Below are positions 33,443 to 41,844 of a stretch of 64,000 bases of DNA, in pieces. A model generated the notes under the pieces. It had not been told where the DNA came from and ran no database searches. It saw only the letters and a list, made by a program, of their open reading frames with translations. Each line of letters opens with the position of its first letter. Position 1 is the stretch's first letter. A program made the translations under genes and the position numbers. Source of the DNA: an uncultured Bacteroidales bacterium (GTDB lineage: Bacteria > Bacteroidota > Bacteroidia > Bacteroidales > P3); contig CAMVMF010000004.1 of NCBI GenBank assembly GCA_947168515.1, forward strand, positions 42,073 to 106,072. The letters run 5' to 3'.

Positions 33443-34723
33443 CTATTCGTTTTTGTTTCCTTTGTTGGCATCTTTATCCCCATCCTCGTCATCAAATTCG
33501 GCTTTCAGTATGCGGATGACCTCGTCAATAGTCTCCTCCTCAAGGTCGGTGCGACTGAGCAGTTCCTCTTTGCTCAGGGCCAGCACACTCTTTGCGGTGT
33601 CGCAACCAATATTGATGAGAACGTCAATGATCCACTCGTCAATGTCGTCTGCAAACTCTTTCAGTTCTACATCATCGCTGTCTTCGTCGCCGGTGCGGTA
33701 GACGTCAATGTCAAATCCCACCAGTTTGCTAGCAAGCTTAATGTTGCAACCTCCCTTACCAATGGCCAAACTCACCTGGTCAGGCTCCATGAATACTTCT
33801 ATCTTCTTCTCTTCTTCATCTACTTTTAGCGAGGATACTTTGGCGGGAGCCAAAGCACGCTGCACCATAATGTCCAGACGGGGAGTATAGTTGATGACAT
33901 CGATATTCTCGTTGCGCAACTCGCGGACGATACCGTGGATACGCGCGCCCTTCACACCCACGCAAGAACCCACAGGGTCGATGCGGTCGTCGTAGCTCTC
34001 CACGGCTATCTTGGCACGCTCGCCAGGGATGCGCACAATATTCTTTATGGTTATGAGACCATCATAGATCTCCGGCACCTCGGCCTCCAACAGACGTTCC
34101 AAAAAGATGGGTGAAGTACGGCTGAGAACGATAACGGGATTGTTGTTCTTCATCTCCACTTTTAGCACCACGGCGCGCACAGTGTCGCCCTTGCGGTAAC
34201 GGTCTGTGGGAATCTGTTCGCTCTTGGGCAGCACCAACTCAATCTTTTCTTCATCCAAAATCAATATTTCTTTATTCCAAGGCTGGTAGACTTCCCCAAC
34301 GATAACTTCACCTACTTTCTCTTTGTATTTCTGGAAAATAAGAGACTTCTCATAGTCTTGTATTTTGCTCGACAGGTTCTGGCGGATGGCCAAGATCTCC
34401 CGACGGCCAAATTCTGTCAGATATATGGGTTCGGAGCATTCCTCTCCAACCTCAAAGTCATCCTCGATCTTGATGGCCTCGCTATAGGCTATTTCCGTGT
34501 TCTCGTCAGTCACTTGGCCATCTTCGACGATGGTGCGGTTGCGAAAAATCTCCAAGTCGCCCTTGTCGATGTTGACGATGATGTCGAAGTTGTCCTCTGT
34601 GCCGTAGCGCTTGGCCAGGGCTGTGCGGAACACCTCTTCCAATATATGCATCAAAGTCTCTCGGTCAATGTTCTTGTACTCTTTAAATTCAGAAAAAGAA
34701 TCGATCAGGTCTAACGTCTTCAT
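33443..34723 (-). CDS. nusA: Transcription termination/antitermination factor NusA
   Basis: 426 residues. NusA N-terminal domain (IDRETLMHILEEVFRTALAKRYG), S1 domain (EVIVGEVYQP onward), and two KH domains (DPVGSCVGVKGARIHGIVREL; VSLAIGKGGCNIKLASKL), then an acidic tail with a short helical repeat. Binds RNA polymerase and affects pausing and termination. Second gene of the operon, 52 nt after rimP. Confidence 0.97.
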   Translation of the reverse strand: MKTLDLIDSFSEFKEYKNIDRETLMHILEEVFRTALAKRYGTEDNFDIIVNIDKGDLEIFRNRTIVEDGQVTDENTEIAYSEAIKIEDDFEVGEECSEPIYLTEFGRREILAIRQNLSSKIQDYEKSLIFQKYKEKVGEVIVGEVYQPWNKEILILDEEKIELVLPKSEQIPTDRYRKGDTVRAVVLKVEMKNNNPVIVLSRTSPIFLERLLEAEVPEIYDGLITIKNIVRIPGERAKIAVESYDDRIDPVGSCVGVKGARIHGIVRELRNENIDVINYTPRLDIMVQRALAPAKVSSLKVDEEEKKIEVFMEPDQVSLAIGKGGCNIKLASKLVGFDIDVYRTGDEDSDDVELKEFADDIDEWIIDVLINIGCDTAKSVLALSKEELLSRTDLEEETIDEVIRILKAEFDDEDGDKDANKGNKNE

Positions 34724-34775
34724 TTGACTTATATTTGAACTATATTATTAATTCGTTGTTTATTGAGGCCTCAGC

Positions 34776-35219
34776 CTATTTGAAACTCAGCACCACTTTG
34801 GCCGACTTCACATCGGTATAGTTGAAGGTGAGTACTTGGGGGAGCACTTTCTTGGTACCTTTGGTTTTGATGGTGAACTGCTCCTCGTCGCAGTCAGCCA
34901 AGGTGCCTTCGTAGTTCTTCCCCTCAAAGGTCTCAACGGCAAGTTCGCGACCCATATGGCGGCGATACTGGCGCGGCATTTTCAGCGGGGCGTCGGCACC
35001 GGCAGAACTCACGTTGAGTTCAAAGTCCTCTTCGTCGCGGTTCAGCTGTTTCTCTATGGTGCGGCTCAACTCGATGCAGTCGTCGATATTGATGCCGTTA
35101 TCGCCGTCGATGTCCACAAAAATGCGGTTATCGGGGGTGATTTTCATACTTACGAGGAATTTGTCGCTACCCTCCAGCGCGTCCTTGACGATGTCTAAAA
35201 CCTTGAATTTGTCTATCAT
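34776..35219 (-). CDS. rimP: Ribosome maturation factor RimP
   Basis: 147 residues from the ATG at 35219. The N-terminal domain (VFVDIDGDNGINIDDCIELSRTIEKQL) and SSAGADAPLKMPRQYRRHMGREL block are typical of RimP, which helps mature the 30S subunit. The longer frame from 35264 overlaps the -7 box at 35262-35269. First gene of rimP-nusA-infB. Confidence 0.93.
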   Translation of the reverse strand: MIDKFKVLDIVKDALEGSDKFLVSMKITPDNRIFVDIDGDNGINIDDCIELSRTIEKQLNRDEEDFELNVSSAGADAPLKMPRQYRRHMGRELAVETFEGKNYEGTLADCDEEQFTIKTKGTKKVLPQVLTFNYTDVKSAKVVLSFK

Positions 35220-35261
35220 AAGCAATAAAAAAGGGAACTCTCGTCCCCTCAACAATCGCTG

Positions 35262-35269
35262 CAAAGATA
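35262..35269 (-). promoter_or_regulatory. -7 box of rimP-nusA-infB
   Basis: TATCTTTG on the minus strand, 42 nt upstream of the rimP start. Confidence 0.6.
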
Positions 35270-35466
35270 CACATTTTTTTTAACATAGCAAGAAAAAGAC
35301 TCACGAATTAACACATTCCCGCATTTCTAAACGCCTCATTATTTTTGAATATACAAATGCCGGGTACGAACACGGTATACTCCTTCTCTATTATCCCGAA
35401 AAACCTTTTCTTGCTAGGCAGAACACAAATGCCAAATACACTATTTTTGCAGAATTACGAAAAAAG

Positions 35467-35496
35467 TTTGTATATTGAAAATAAATTGTATCTTTG
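35467..35496 (+). promoter_or_regulatory. Strong Bacteroidota promoter for a small RNA
   Basis: TTTG at 35467-35470, an 18-bp gap, and TATCTTTG at 35489-35496. Transcription should start near 35503. Confidence 0.7.
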
Positions 35497-35502
35497 CAAT
35501 CG

Positions 35503-35706
35503 GTTTAGAACAGAATCCTAAACCCTATTATAGAAGCGTTATACTTCTTCTTGTGACTGAAAACCTGAGAAATTTTCAAAAGCTACACAAGATGGGTATG
35601 ATGGTTCGCGCATATAGCGTGGACTGATTACAACATCTAAGTAGGAAGGTATTTCTCAGGACCTTCTGTCAAAGACGTGGTATACAGCACCACGCTTCTT
35701 TTTTAT
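35503..35706 (+). ncRNA. Structured small RNA, 6S-like or Bacteroidales-1-like candidate
   Basis: About 200 nt between a good promoter and a terminator hairpin (CGTGGT/ACCACG with CTTCTTTTTT tail, 35680-35706). No open reading frame of note. Pairings seen: a 5' hairpin GGTTTAG/CTAAACC, a long-range 9-bp helix CCTGAGAAA/TTTCTCAGG enclosing about 80 nt, and GAAGCGT complementary to ACGCTTC near the end. Length and long-range stem suit a 6S-type RNA, but I cannot match a family. Confidence 0.6.
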
Positions 35707-35776
35707 AGTAAGGCTCCCTCTCGGTGCTGGAGAGAGCAAAAAAGTTGCGCCCGACACAAAGATAGGGATATACTCC

Positions 35777-36277
35777 ATGAAAAAAACAATTCTTACATTA
35801 TCTATTCTTGCTTCTGTACTTCTAATAGCAGGGTGTGGAACCCCTCCCAAATTAATTGGTGAAGTCAATATGATATCTACTAGAAATATCAGTACAGATT
35901 TCAACTACCAACAACTCACAGCTTATTCGGGTGGGAGTAATCGCCAACTAAAAAAATCAAAGAGCACAAATATTCAAGATGCCGTTACCCAAACAGTTAA
36001 ATCTGTACCTGGCGGAGAATTCCTAATGAATGTAAAAATATATCTCGTGAACAATCAATTTTATGCTGTTGAAGGTGATGTATGGGGACATTCTATCGAG
36101 AGTGGCGGTTATCAAGGATACAAAATTGGTGACCCGATAATGTGGAAAGATTCGTTTAGCAACTACAAAAAAGGTAAAATAATCGCAATAAAAGACACTG
36201 AAAAATGTGTTGTTGAAGATGAATCTGGCCGTAAATACACAATAAAGTTTGATGACCTAATGCGTTCTACTGAATAA
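35777..36277 (+). CDS. Lipoprotein of unknown function
   Basis: 166 residues with a signal and lipobox (LLIAGC, Cys20), so it is a lipid-anchored envelope protein. The middle has SVPGGEFLMNVKIYLVNNQFYAVEGDVWG and the end KGKIIAIKDTEKCVVEDESGRKYTIKFDDL, an SH3-like beta fold. Single gene after the small RNA. No function recognised. Confidence 0.75.
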   Translation: MKKTILTLSILASVLLIAGCGTPPKLIGEVNMISTRNISTDFNYQQLTAYSGGSNRQLKKSKSTNIQDAVTQTVKSVPGGEFLMNVKIYLVNNQFYAVEGDVWGHSIESGGYQGYKIGDPIMWKDSFSNYKKGKIIAIKDTEKCVVEDESGRKYTIKFDDLMRSTE

Positions 36278-36495
36278 CATTAAACCCAAATCGGTCATTA
36301 GTAGAGGAAAAAACAATACACACGTTACAGGAAGCAGATAATCAATAAACTGTATAGCAGATTTTCTAATGACGGTCATTAGCAATAATGACATCGTATA
36401 GCATTGTTTTCTTGTGTTATAGTCCATTTGTTACATATCCAATGACCGATTGGGGCTAATTAGTTTTCTTTCAGCAGAGATCACTACAACATATC

Positions 36496-36624
36496 ATGGG
36501 ACGATTAGTAGAAGTAACAAATAAACGTTGTATTGGAAAAGCAATATTCAGTGTATCCAACCCAGGAATATATTTCGTCAAGACAAATGGTTATCTATCT
36601 CAAAAAGTGATTGTTCTATATTAA
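36496..36624 (+). pseudogene. Remnant of a T9SS type A C-terminal sorting domain
   Basis: 42 codons, MGRLVEVTNKRC then FSVSNPGIYFVKTNGY and QKVIVLY. The order MGRLV, PGIYFVK and QK(V)IV is the signature of the Por/T9SS type A sorting domain at the C-terminus of large secreted proteins. No upstream passenger protein remains. It implies that T9SS cargo once stood here. Confidence 0.6.
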
Positions 36625-36723
36625 AAAGCGGAAGTTATTAATTGACTTTCCTCCAAGTATATTGTATTTATATATTTTCGGGTTCTTTATCATTTGTGAA
36701 ATTGGTGACTATTATAAACAAGA

Positions 36724-36750
36724 GAGAGGGTGCCACCTCGGCATCCTCTC
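36724..36750 (-). terminator. Hairpin after the DUF2442 remnant
   Basis: GAGAGGGTGCC and GGCATCCTCTC form an 11-bp stem with one G-T pair; on the minus strand it is followed by TCTTGTTT. Confidence 0.5.
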
Positions 36751-36809
36751 CCTTTATTACTTACGGGATATTATTTCCCATATTCAATCGTCTCTTCTGC
36801 TGCAACAGG

Positions 36810-36938
36810 TTAATCATTATTAGCGTCTATGGGCTTTCCGTGTTCGAAGATATACTCTGGAGCAATGTCAATAGTTCCGTTGCACCATTCAAGTGTGTCT
36901 GAGATGTGGAATTGTTTCAATGTATTCTTGTCTTCCAG
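36810..36938 (-). pseudogene. C-terminal remnant of a DUF2442-type protein
   Basis: About 42 residues ending in DTLEWCNGTIDIAPEYIF, close to the 'tieWpNG.DiaPE.Ly' ending of DUF2442 proteins, which often sit beside toxin-like genes. The N-terminal half is missing and the frame upstream is unrelated. Confidence 0.45.
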
Positions 36939-37040
36939 TGGTGCGGGTACGGGATAGAGATGATTAATTGTGTTTATAGCACAATAAAAATACAAATACG
37001 TCGTTTTGAACTTGTGATTTTTGCAGAAAATCCAAACCAA

Positions 37041-37071
37041 CACTTTGGATTTTCAGTAAAAATCCAAAGTG
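37041..37071 (+). promoter_or_regulatory. 13-bp perfect inverted repeat before the DUF4143 ATPase gene
   Basis: CACTTTGGATTTT and AAAATCCAAAGTG with a 5-nt loop end 33 nt before the ATG. A third half-site (AAAATCCAAA) lies just upstream near 37027-37036. It suits an operator or a leader hairpin. Confidence 0.5.
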
Positions 37072-37104
37072 CAAAAACGTTATTAAATTAAATATCAGCA
37101 TACA

Positions 37105-38244
37105 ATGTATAATAGGTACTTAGAGATAGATTTTAGCGACGATTGCAGTGTTTTTTTGTTTGGAGCACGCCAGACGGGGAAGTCGACATATCTCAGGACT
37201 CGTTTTCCGGAGGCTATGTACATCGACTTGTTGGATACCAACTTAAGCTCACGATACCGTCGCAAGCCCGGCTTGCTCTATAGCCAATTGGCAGGGAATA
37301 CCGAAAAGCCGCTGGTAATCATCGATGAGATTGCCGAGGTGCCCGAACTGCTCAATGAGGTGCACCGACTGATTTCGGAATATGGATTCCAGTTCATTTT
37401 GTGCGGTAGCAGTGCCCGAAAGTTGAAACGCAAGTCATACAACACGCTTGGCGGCAGGGCTTATCCTTGTTACTTCTATCCTCTTGTGAGTTGCGAGATA
37501 CCCGATTTCGACATAGACAGGGCTGTGAGGGGCGGGATGCTCCCCACTCATTACCTTTCGGACAACCCGTCCATTCGGCTGGCAGCATACGTGGACGTGT
37601 ACCTTAAAGAGGAAATAAAAGCCGAAGCACTGGTGCGTAATATAAGCACCTTCCAACGGTTCTTAGAGGTCTCAGCCCTCTCTGACGGCGAAATGCTCAA
37701 CTACAACAACGTGGCTTCGGACTGCGGGGTTAGCGCAACTACGGTGAAAGAGTATTTCTCGATACTGGAGGATAGCCTGATAGGGTATTTTATACCCGCC
37801 TATCGGCACGAAAAGAAACGCCGACTGGTCCAAGCCCCACGATTCTACTATTTTGACGTGGGCATCGCCAACCATTTGCTGCACCGAAAAGACCTGCAAA
37901 GGGGTACTGTTGAGTATGGTCATGCCTTTGAGCATTTCGTCATGCAAGAACTGAAGGCCTACATTGGGTACACCCACAACGAGCAGGAACTCTCGTATTG
38001 GCGAACCTATTCAGGGATAGAGGTTGACGCTGTTATTGGCGATGCAAAGATTGCCATTGAGATAAAATCGTCCGAGGAGGTGCTGCCCAAGCACCTAAAG
38101 GGTTTGAAAGCTTTTGGGGAGGAGCACCCCGACTGCCGACTAATAATAGTCTCGCTCGACCCGATAAATCGGAAGATTGGGGATATAGAAACGATATACA
38201 TTTACGACTTCCTGCAACAGCTATGGAAGGGGCTATTGTTCTAA
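37105..38244 (+). CDS. AAA_14/DUF4143 ATP-binding protein
   Basis: 379 residues. An N-terminal AAA ATPase core with Walker A FGARQTGKST (residues 18-27), Walker B LVIIDEIAEVPEL and sensor ILCGSSARKLKR; a C-terminal DUF4143 domain (winged-helix plus restriction-enzyme-like fold) with EVDAVIGDAKIAIEIKSSEE, where the E-V-D and E-I-K residues match a PD-(D/E)XK core. These genes are common as variable singletons in Bacteroidales; their role is not settled. A terminator follows at 38249-38278. Confidence 0.9.
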   Translation: MYNRYLEIDFSDDCSVFLFGARQTGKSTYLRTRFPEAMYIDLLDTNLSSRYRRKPGLLYSQLAGNTEKPLVIIDEIAEVPELLNEVHRLISEYGFQFILCGSSARKLKRKSYNTLGGRAYPCYFYPLVSCEIPDFDIDRAVRGGMLPTHYLSDNPSIRLAAYVDVYLKEEIKAEALVRNISTFQRFLEVSALSDGEMLNYNNVASDCGVSATTVKEYFSILEDSLIGYFIPAYRHEKKRRLVQAPRFYYFDVGIANHLLHRKDLQRGTVEYGHAFEHFVMQELKAYIGYTHNEQELSYWRTYSGIEVDAVIGDAKIAIEIKSSEEVLPKHLKGLKAFGEEHPDCRLIIVSLDPINRKIGDIETIYIYDFLQQLWKGLLF

Positions 38245-38248
38245 AACG

Positions 38249-38278
38249 AAAGAGGATGCCTTGCGAAGCATCCTCTTT
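38249..38278. terminator. Bidirectional terminator between the ATPase gene and iorB
   Basis: AAAGAGGATGC and GCATCCTCTTT form an 11-bp stem with an 8-nt loop between convergent genes; A and T runs on the arms allow use from both sides. Confidence 0.75.
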
Positions 38279-38300
38279 CTGTATATTAGAGCTATAAATT

Positions 38301-38864
38301 TTATTTCGCATCGCGGCCGGCGCGGATGGCCTTGATGTTGGTCTCGACGACGGCGTCGCCCTTGCGGCCAAAGATGGCCTTGATGGCTTTCTCCAGTTCG
38401 TCGAACTCAATCTCAAGGTAGGGAGCGGCAGCACCCAGCAGCACCATGTTGCCACGGGCGTTGATCTCCTTGGCAATGGCGTTGGCGTTAAAGCTCACGC
38501 ACTTTTTCAGCTTGGCCAATTCGGCATTCACCTTCTCAATGTCGGGATAGTTCTTGATGTTGATGAAGGGGTCGCTGTTGGTGATGACCACACCGTCGGG
38601 GGCCAGGAAAGGCAGATAGCGCAGGGCCTCCATGGGCTCGGAGCTGAGGATAATGTCGGCCTTGCCTTCGGGGATGACATCGGCGAAGATGGGCTCGCTG
38701 CTGATGCGGAGGTGGCTGAACACCGAACCGCCACGCTGCGACATGCCGTGGATTTCGCTCTGTTTAACATTCATGCCCAAGTTGAGGGCTGCATCGCTGA
38801 TGATTTTGGCCACGGAGACGATACCGTCACCGCCTACGCCACAAAGTATGATGTCTTTTTTCAT
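38301..38864 (-). CDS. iorB: Indolepyruvate ferredoxin oxidoreductase, beta subunit
   Basis: 187 residues of the gamma-type domain of 2-oxoacid:ferredoxin oxidoreductases: ILCGVGGDGIVSVAKIISDAAL, GMSQRGGSVFSHLRI, PEGKADIILSSEPMEALRYLPF and NMVLLGAAAP are all as expected. Works with IorA in oxidative decarboxylation of aryl pyruvates, or in reverse. 82 nt downstream of iorA. Confidence 0.92.
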   Translation of the reverse strand: MKKDIILCGVGGDGIVSVAKIISDAALNLGMNVKQSEIHGMSQRGGSVFSHLRISSEPIFADVIPEGKADIILSSEPMEALRYLPFLAPDGVVITNSDPFINIKNYPDIEKVNAELAKLKKCVSFNANAIAKEINARGNMVLLGAAAPYLEIEFDELEKAIKAIFGRKGDAVVETNIKAIRAGRDAK

Positions 38865-38946
38865 CTTGTGTTCTATTTTTATTTCTGAATAATCGGAGTA
38901 ATCATAGTATTCTGAAAACTCCGATTACTCAGACTATTCTAACAAT

Positions 38947-40536
38947 TTATTTGTTCTTAGCTGCCACGCGCTTTTTGTTCTCAACAATGCATACGCGCTG
39001 GGGGATGATGACGCTGACGCCGTCGTAGGCAATCTCCTCTTCAAGAATCTTGACAAACTCGTCGTAGTTCTTCTTCAGAGGCACCACGTGACGGATGTGG
39101 TCTGGGTCGACACCGAGGCCCTTGCAGATTTTGAAGAGCTTCATGTTGGCACTGGAGGGCTGGCCGCCGGTCATGGCGGTGATGTCGTTGTCAAGAATCA
39201 TGACCACCACGTTGGCCTTCTCGTTGATGCAGTCGAGCAGGCCGGTCATACCACTGTGGCCGAAAGTACCGTCGCCAATGACTGCCACCGAGGGGAAGAT
39301 ACCCATTTCGGCAGCACCCTTGGCCATGGTGATGGAGGCACCCATGCAGACCGTGGTGTTGATGGCACCCATATTGAAACCGAGAGTGTAGCAACCGATG
39401 TCGCCAAAAACACGACCGTGCTCATATTTCTTCATCACATCGACGAGAGCCTCATAGCTGTCGATATGGGGGCATCCCTGGCAGAGTGCTGGAGGACGGT
39501 TGGTAACCACCTCGGGCACTGCGGGACCATTGGCAACCGGAAGTCCAAGAGCCTTGGCCACCTTCTCGGCATTCATCTCGCCGTCGCGACGGATGGTTTC
39601 GTCCAAACGTCCGTGCACGGGCTTGCCCTTGCCAAGACAGCCTTTGATCTGCTCCTCGACAAAAGGCTGGCCGTCTTCGAGAACCAGAATTTCGTCGCAC
39701 TCGTCATACAGCTTGCCGAGCATGCCGGTGGGCAGAGGATACTGCGTAATCTTCACAACAGGATAGGGGCACTTGCCGCCAGGGAAATTCTCCAGCAAAT
39801 AGTTGTAAGCAATACCTGTGGTGACTATTCCGCGGCTCTTGTCGGTGCCGGGGATATACTGGTTGTAGCCGCTGGTCTCTGAGCATTCAACAAACTTAGG
39901 CTGTTTGTCGATGAGGTCGCGATAGAGGACCTTGGCATTGGCGGGCAGAAGCACGAAAGTCTTGGGGTCGGTAGGATAATTGATGGGGTTCTGAGGCAGG
40001 GGGGCACGGCGCTCCACACCGGCACGGCTGTGGGCCAGACGGGTGGGGATGCGCAGGAGGATGGGGGTTCCCATCTTCTCGCTGAGCTCATAGCCAAAGA
40101 AAACCATGTCGTAGGCCTCCTGCTGGTTGCTGGGCTCCAGCATGGGAATCATGGCCCAATGGCCATAGAAGCGGCTGTCCTGCTCGTCCTGGCTGGAGAA
40201 CATGCTGGGGTCGTCGGCCACAACGATGATGACACCTTTGGTGCCGATGATGGCGGCATTCATAAAGGGGTCGCCGCAGACATTAAGACCGACATGCTTC
40301 ATGCAGGTCATGGCACGTTTGCCAGCATAGGCAACACCGATGGAAGCCTCGAGAGCGGTCTTCTCATTGGCACACCAGTTTGCACGGATACCCTTCTGGG
40401 CTGCCTCTTTCGATTTGATTACATATTCGGTGATCTGGGTGGAGGGGGTGCCAGGATAACTATTGATGGCACTACCGCCTGCATCAATAAATGCTTGAGC
40501 GATTGCTTCGTCGCCCAGTAAAAGTAACTTCGACAT
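38947..40536 (-). CDS. iorA: Indolepyruvate ferredoxin oxidoreductase, alpha subunit
   Basis: 529 residues. The N-terminal pyrimidine-binding domain (AGGSAINSYPGTPSTQITEYV) and the C-terminal TPP-binding domain (GDIGCYTLGFNMG, GDGTFGHSGMTGLLDC, LDNDITAMTGGQ) are intact, and PALCQGCPHID joins them. The usual C-terminal 2[4Fe-4S] ferredoxin-like domain is absent; the protein ends at VCIVENKKRV. Electrons must then pass through another route or partner. The -7 box is at 40578-40585. Confidence 0.92.
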   Translation of the reverse strand: MSKLLLLGDEAIAQAFIDAGGSAINSYPGTPSTQITEYVIKSKEAAQKGIRANWCANEKTALEASIGVAYAGKRAMTCMKHVGLNVCGDPFMNAAIIGTKGVIIVVADDPSMFSSQDEQDSRFYGHWAMIPMLEPSNQQEAYDMVFFGYELSEKMGTPILLRIPTRLAHSRAGVERRAPLPQNPINYPTDPKTFVLLPANAKVLYRDLIDKQPKFVECSETSGYNQYIPGTDKSRGIVTTGIAYNYLLENFPGGKCPYPVVKITQYPLPTGMLGKLYDECDEILVLEDGQPFVEEQIKGCLGKGKPVHGRLDETIRRDGEMNAEKVAKALGLPVANGPAVPEVVTNRPPALCQGCPHIDSYEALVDVMKKYEHGRVFGDIGCYTLGFNMGAINTTVCMGASITMAKGAAEMGIFPSVAVIGDGTFGHSGMTGLLDCINEKANVVVMILDNDITAMTGGQPSSANMKLFKICKGLGVDPDHIRHVVPLKKNYDEFVKILEEEIAYDGVSVIIPQRVCIVENKKRVAAKNK

Positions 40537-40577
40537 AGACAGTATCTTATTTATATATTAACTAATTTTTAATTTTG

Positions 40578-40585
40578 CAAAGATA
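40578..40585 (-). promoter_or_regulatory. -7 box of iorAB
   Basis: TATCTTTG on the minus strand, 41 nt upstream of iorA. Confidence 0.55.
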
Positions 40586-40635
40586 AACAAAAAAATCGAT
40601 GTGACCAAATTTATTTTCCTCCCCCGCCACACACA

Positions 40636-40672
40636 TAGGCCCATCATGTGCAGCGCACACGATGGCCTGTTT
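40636..40672. terminator. Hairpin between the hydrolase gene and iorA
   Basis: GGCC-ATC-TGTGC pairs with GCACA-GAT-GGCC with small bulges. The T-run is on the plus-strand side, so its use as a minus-strand terminator is uncertain. Confidence 0.4.
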
Positions 40673-40707
40673 TTTTATTGTTGGGGCAGAATATGGCTGA
40701 TAATTCT

Positions 40708-41844
40708 TTATTTTTGCTGCTGAAGCCAATTGAGAATGGGGAGAAGAACCCGGTCACTCGGAGCCTGTCCCAACTTGGCATATTCATCCACAGCCCCAGT
40801 ACTTTCTGCCGATAGCAACTGTCCCAAATGATTGATATCTTTCAATAGGAGGGTCTGACAAGGCACTCCCCCAGTTTGGCATGCGGCCTCGATAGCGGCC
40901 AGGTTGGGCTTGGCAGCCACTTGGCAGTCCTTCTCGCCTCCGATGGCCAACAGGGGGCAGGGTAACTGGGCGATATAACCGGCCGGATTGAGGCTTAGAA
41001 AAGTCATCAACCAAGGCTTGCTCATACTGACGGCCCAACCGTAGCATTCGACACTGGTCAGCCCTGTCTCCACCTTCTGCTCACGGCTGAGGCCTGCAGA
41101 ATGCTTCTTAAAGAGAGGACGAAAAGCCATGTTGAGTGTCTTGATCGTGTCAACCCCAACCCCGAGATGAATGGTATCGCAAACGGCAAAAAGGTCGCGC
41201 ATGCATGCCAGCCGCCGACTGATGAGGCTGTCTGGGAGTCCCCTCAATCTAAAAATATCTTCGTTTTGTTGCAAAAGCGTGGTTTTGCCGTCCAAGCCGG
41301 CACCTCCCAGCATAATAACACCTGCCACAGGATGGTCGGTCTGTCGGCTATGGGCGGCAACAATAGCAGCCACGGTGGCACCCTCGCTGTGGCCAAAAAG
41401 GTATATGCGGTTGGGGTCTATGCCCAAATCCTGTCTCTTCTGCAAATAACGCAGCTGGAACTCCACATCTGTGGCAAAATCTAATGTGGTGGCATGTTCT
41501 ATATCACCTGTCGACTCTCCCACACCGCGGTCGTCGCACCGCAGCACAGCATATCCGTTGGAGGAAAGGTAATTGGCAATCACCTTGAAAGGTTTGTGCC
41601 CAAAAACATCCTCATCGCGCCCCTGCGCACCCGAACCTGTGATAAGGATTACCGCAGGCACTTTCCCTTTGGCATCCTTAGGCACGGTGAGTGTACCGGC
41701 CAACTGCATCGAGTCGGTTGCTATGGCACCCTCTTCATGTCCCACTATTTTAATGACAACCTCTTGCTCAGAGTAAGACTGAGCCTGCATACTTCCGGCA
41801 AGGAAGGTCATGGCAAATGCCAACAATATAAACCTTATCTCCAT
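40708..41844 (-). CDS. Exported alpha/beta hydrolase
   Basis: 378 residues. A signal peptide ends SMQA with mature Gln22. Typical alpha/beta hydrolase blocks: ILITGSGAQGRDED, VLRCDDRGVGES, nucleophile elbow GHSEGATVA (Ser in GHSEG), an acid in GGEKDCQV and His in DINHLGQL. Similar to secreted acyl-peptidase or esterase-like proteins of Bacteroidales. Its ATG overlaps gldD by 10 bp. Confidence 0.88.
   Translation of the reverse strand: MEIRFILLAFAMTFLAGSMQAQSYSEQEVVIKIVGHEEGAIATDSMQLAGTLTVPKDAKGKVPAVILITGSGAQGRDEDVFGHKPFKVIANYLSSNGYAVLRCDDRGVGESTGDIEHATTLDFATDVEFQLRYLQKRQDLGIDPNRIYLFGHSEGATVAAIVAAHSRQTDHPVAGVIMLGGAGLDGKTTLLQQNEDIFRLRGLPDSLISRRLACMRDLFAVCDTIHLGVGVDTIKTLNMAFRPLFKKHSAGLSREQKVETGLTSVECYGWAVSMSKPWLMTFLSLNPAGYIAQLPCPLLAIGGEKDCQVAAKPNLAAIEAACQTGGVPCQTLLLKDINHLGQLLSAESTGAVDEYAKLGQAPSDRVLLPILNWLQQQK

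Larger units (their letters stand above)
36278..37104. other. Remnant-rich intergenic region
   Basis: About 830 bp with a T9SS sorting-domain remnant (36496-36624), a DUF2442-like remnant (36810-36938, minus), a terminator hairpin (36724-36750), copies of the motif AATCGGTCAT and a 13-bp inverted repeat before the ATPase gene. It looks like a decayed stretch. Confidence 0.6.
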
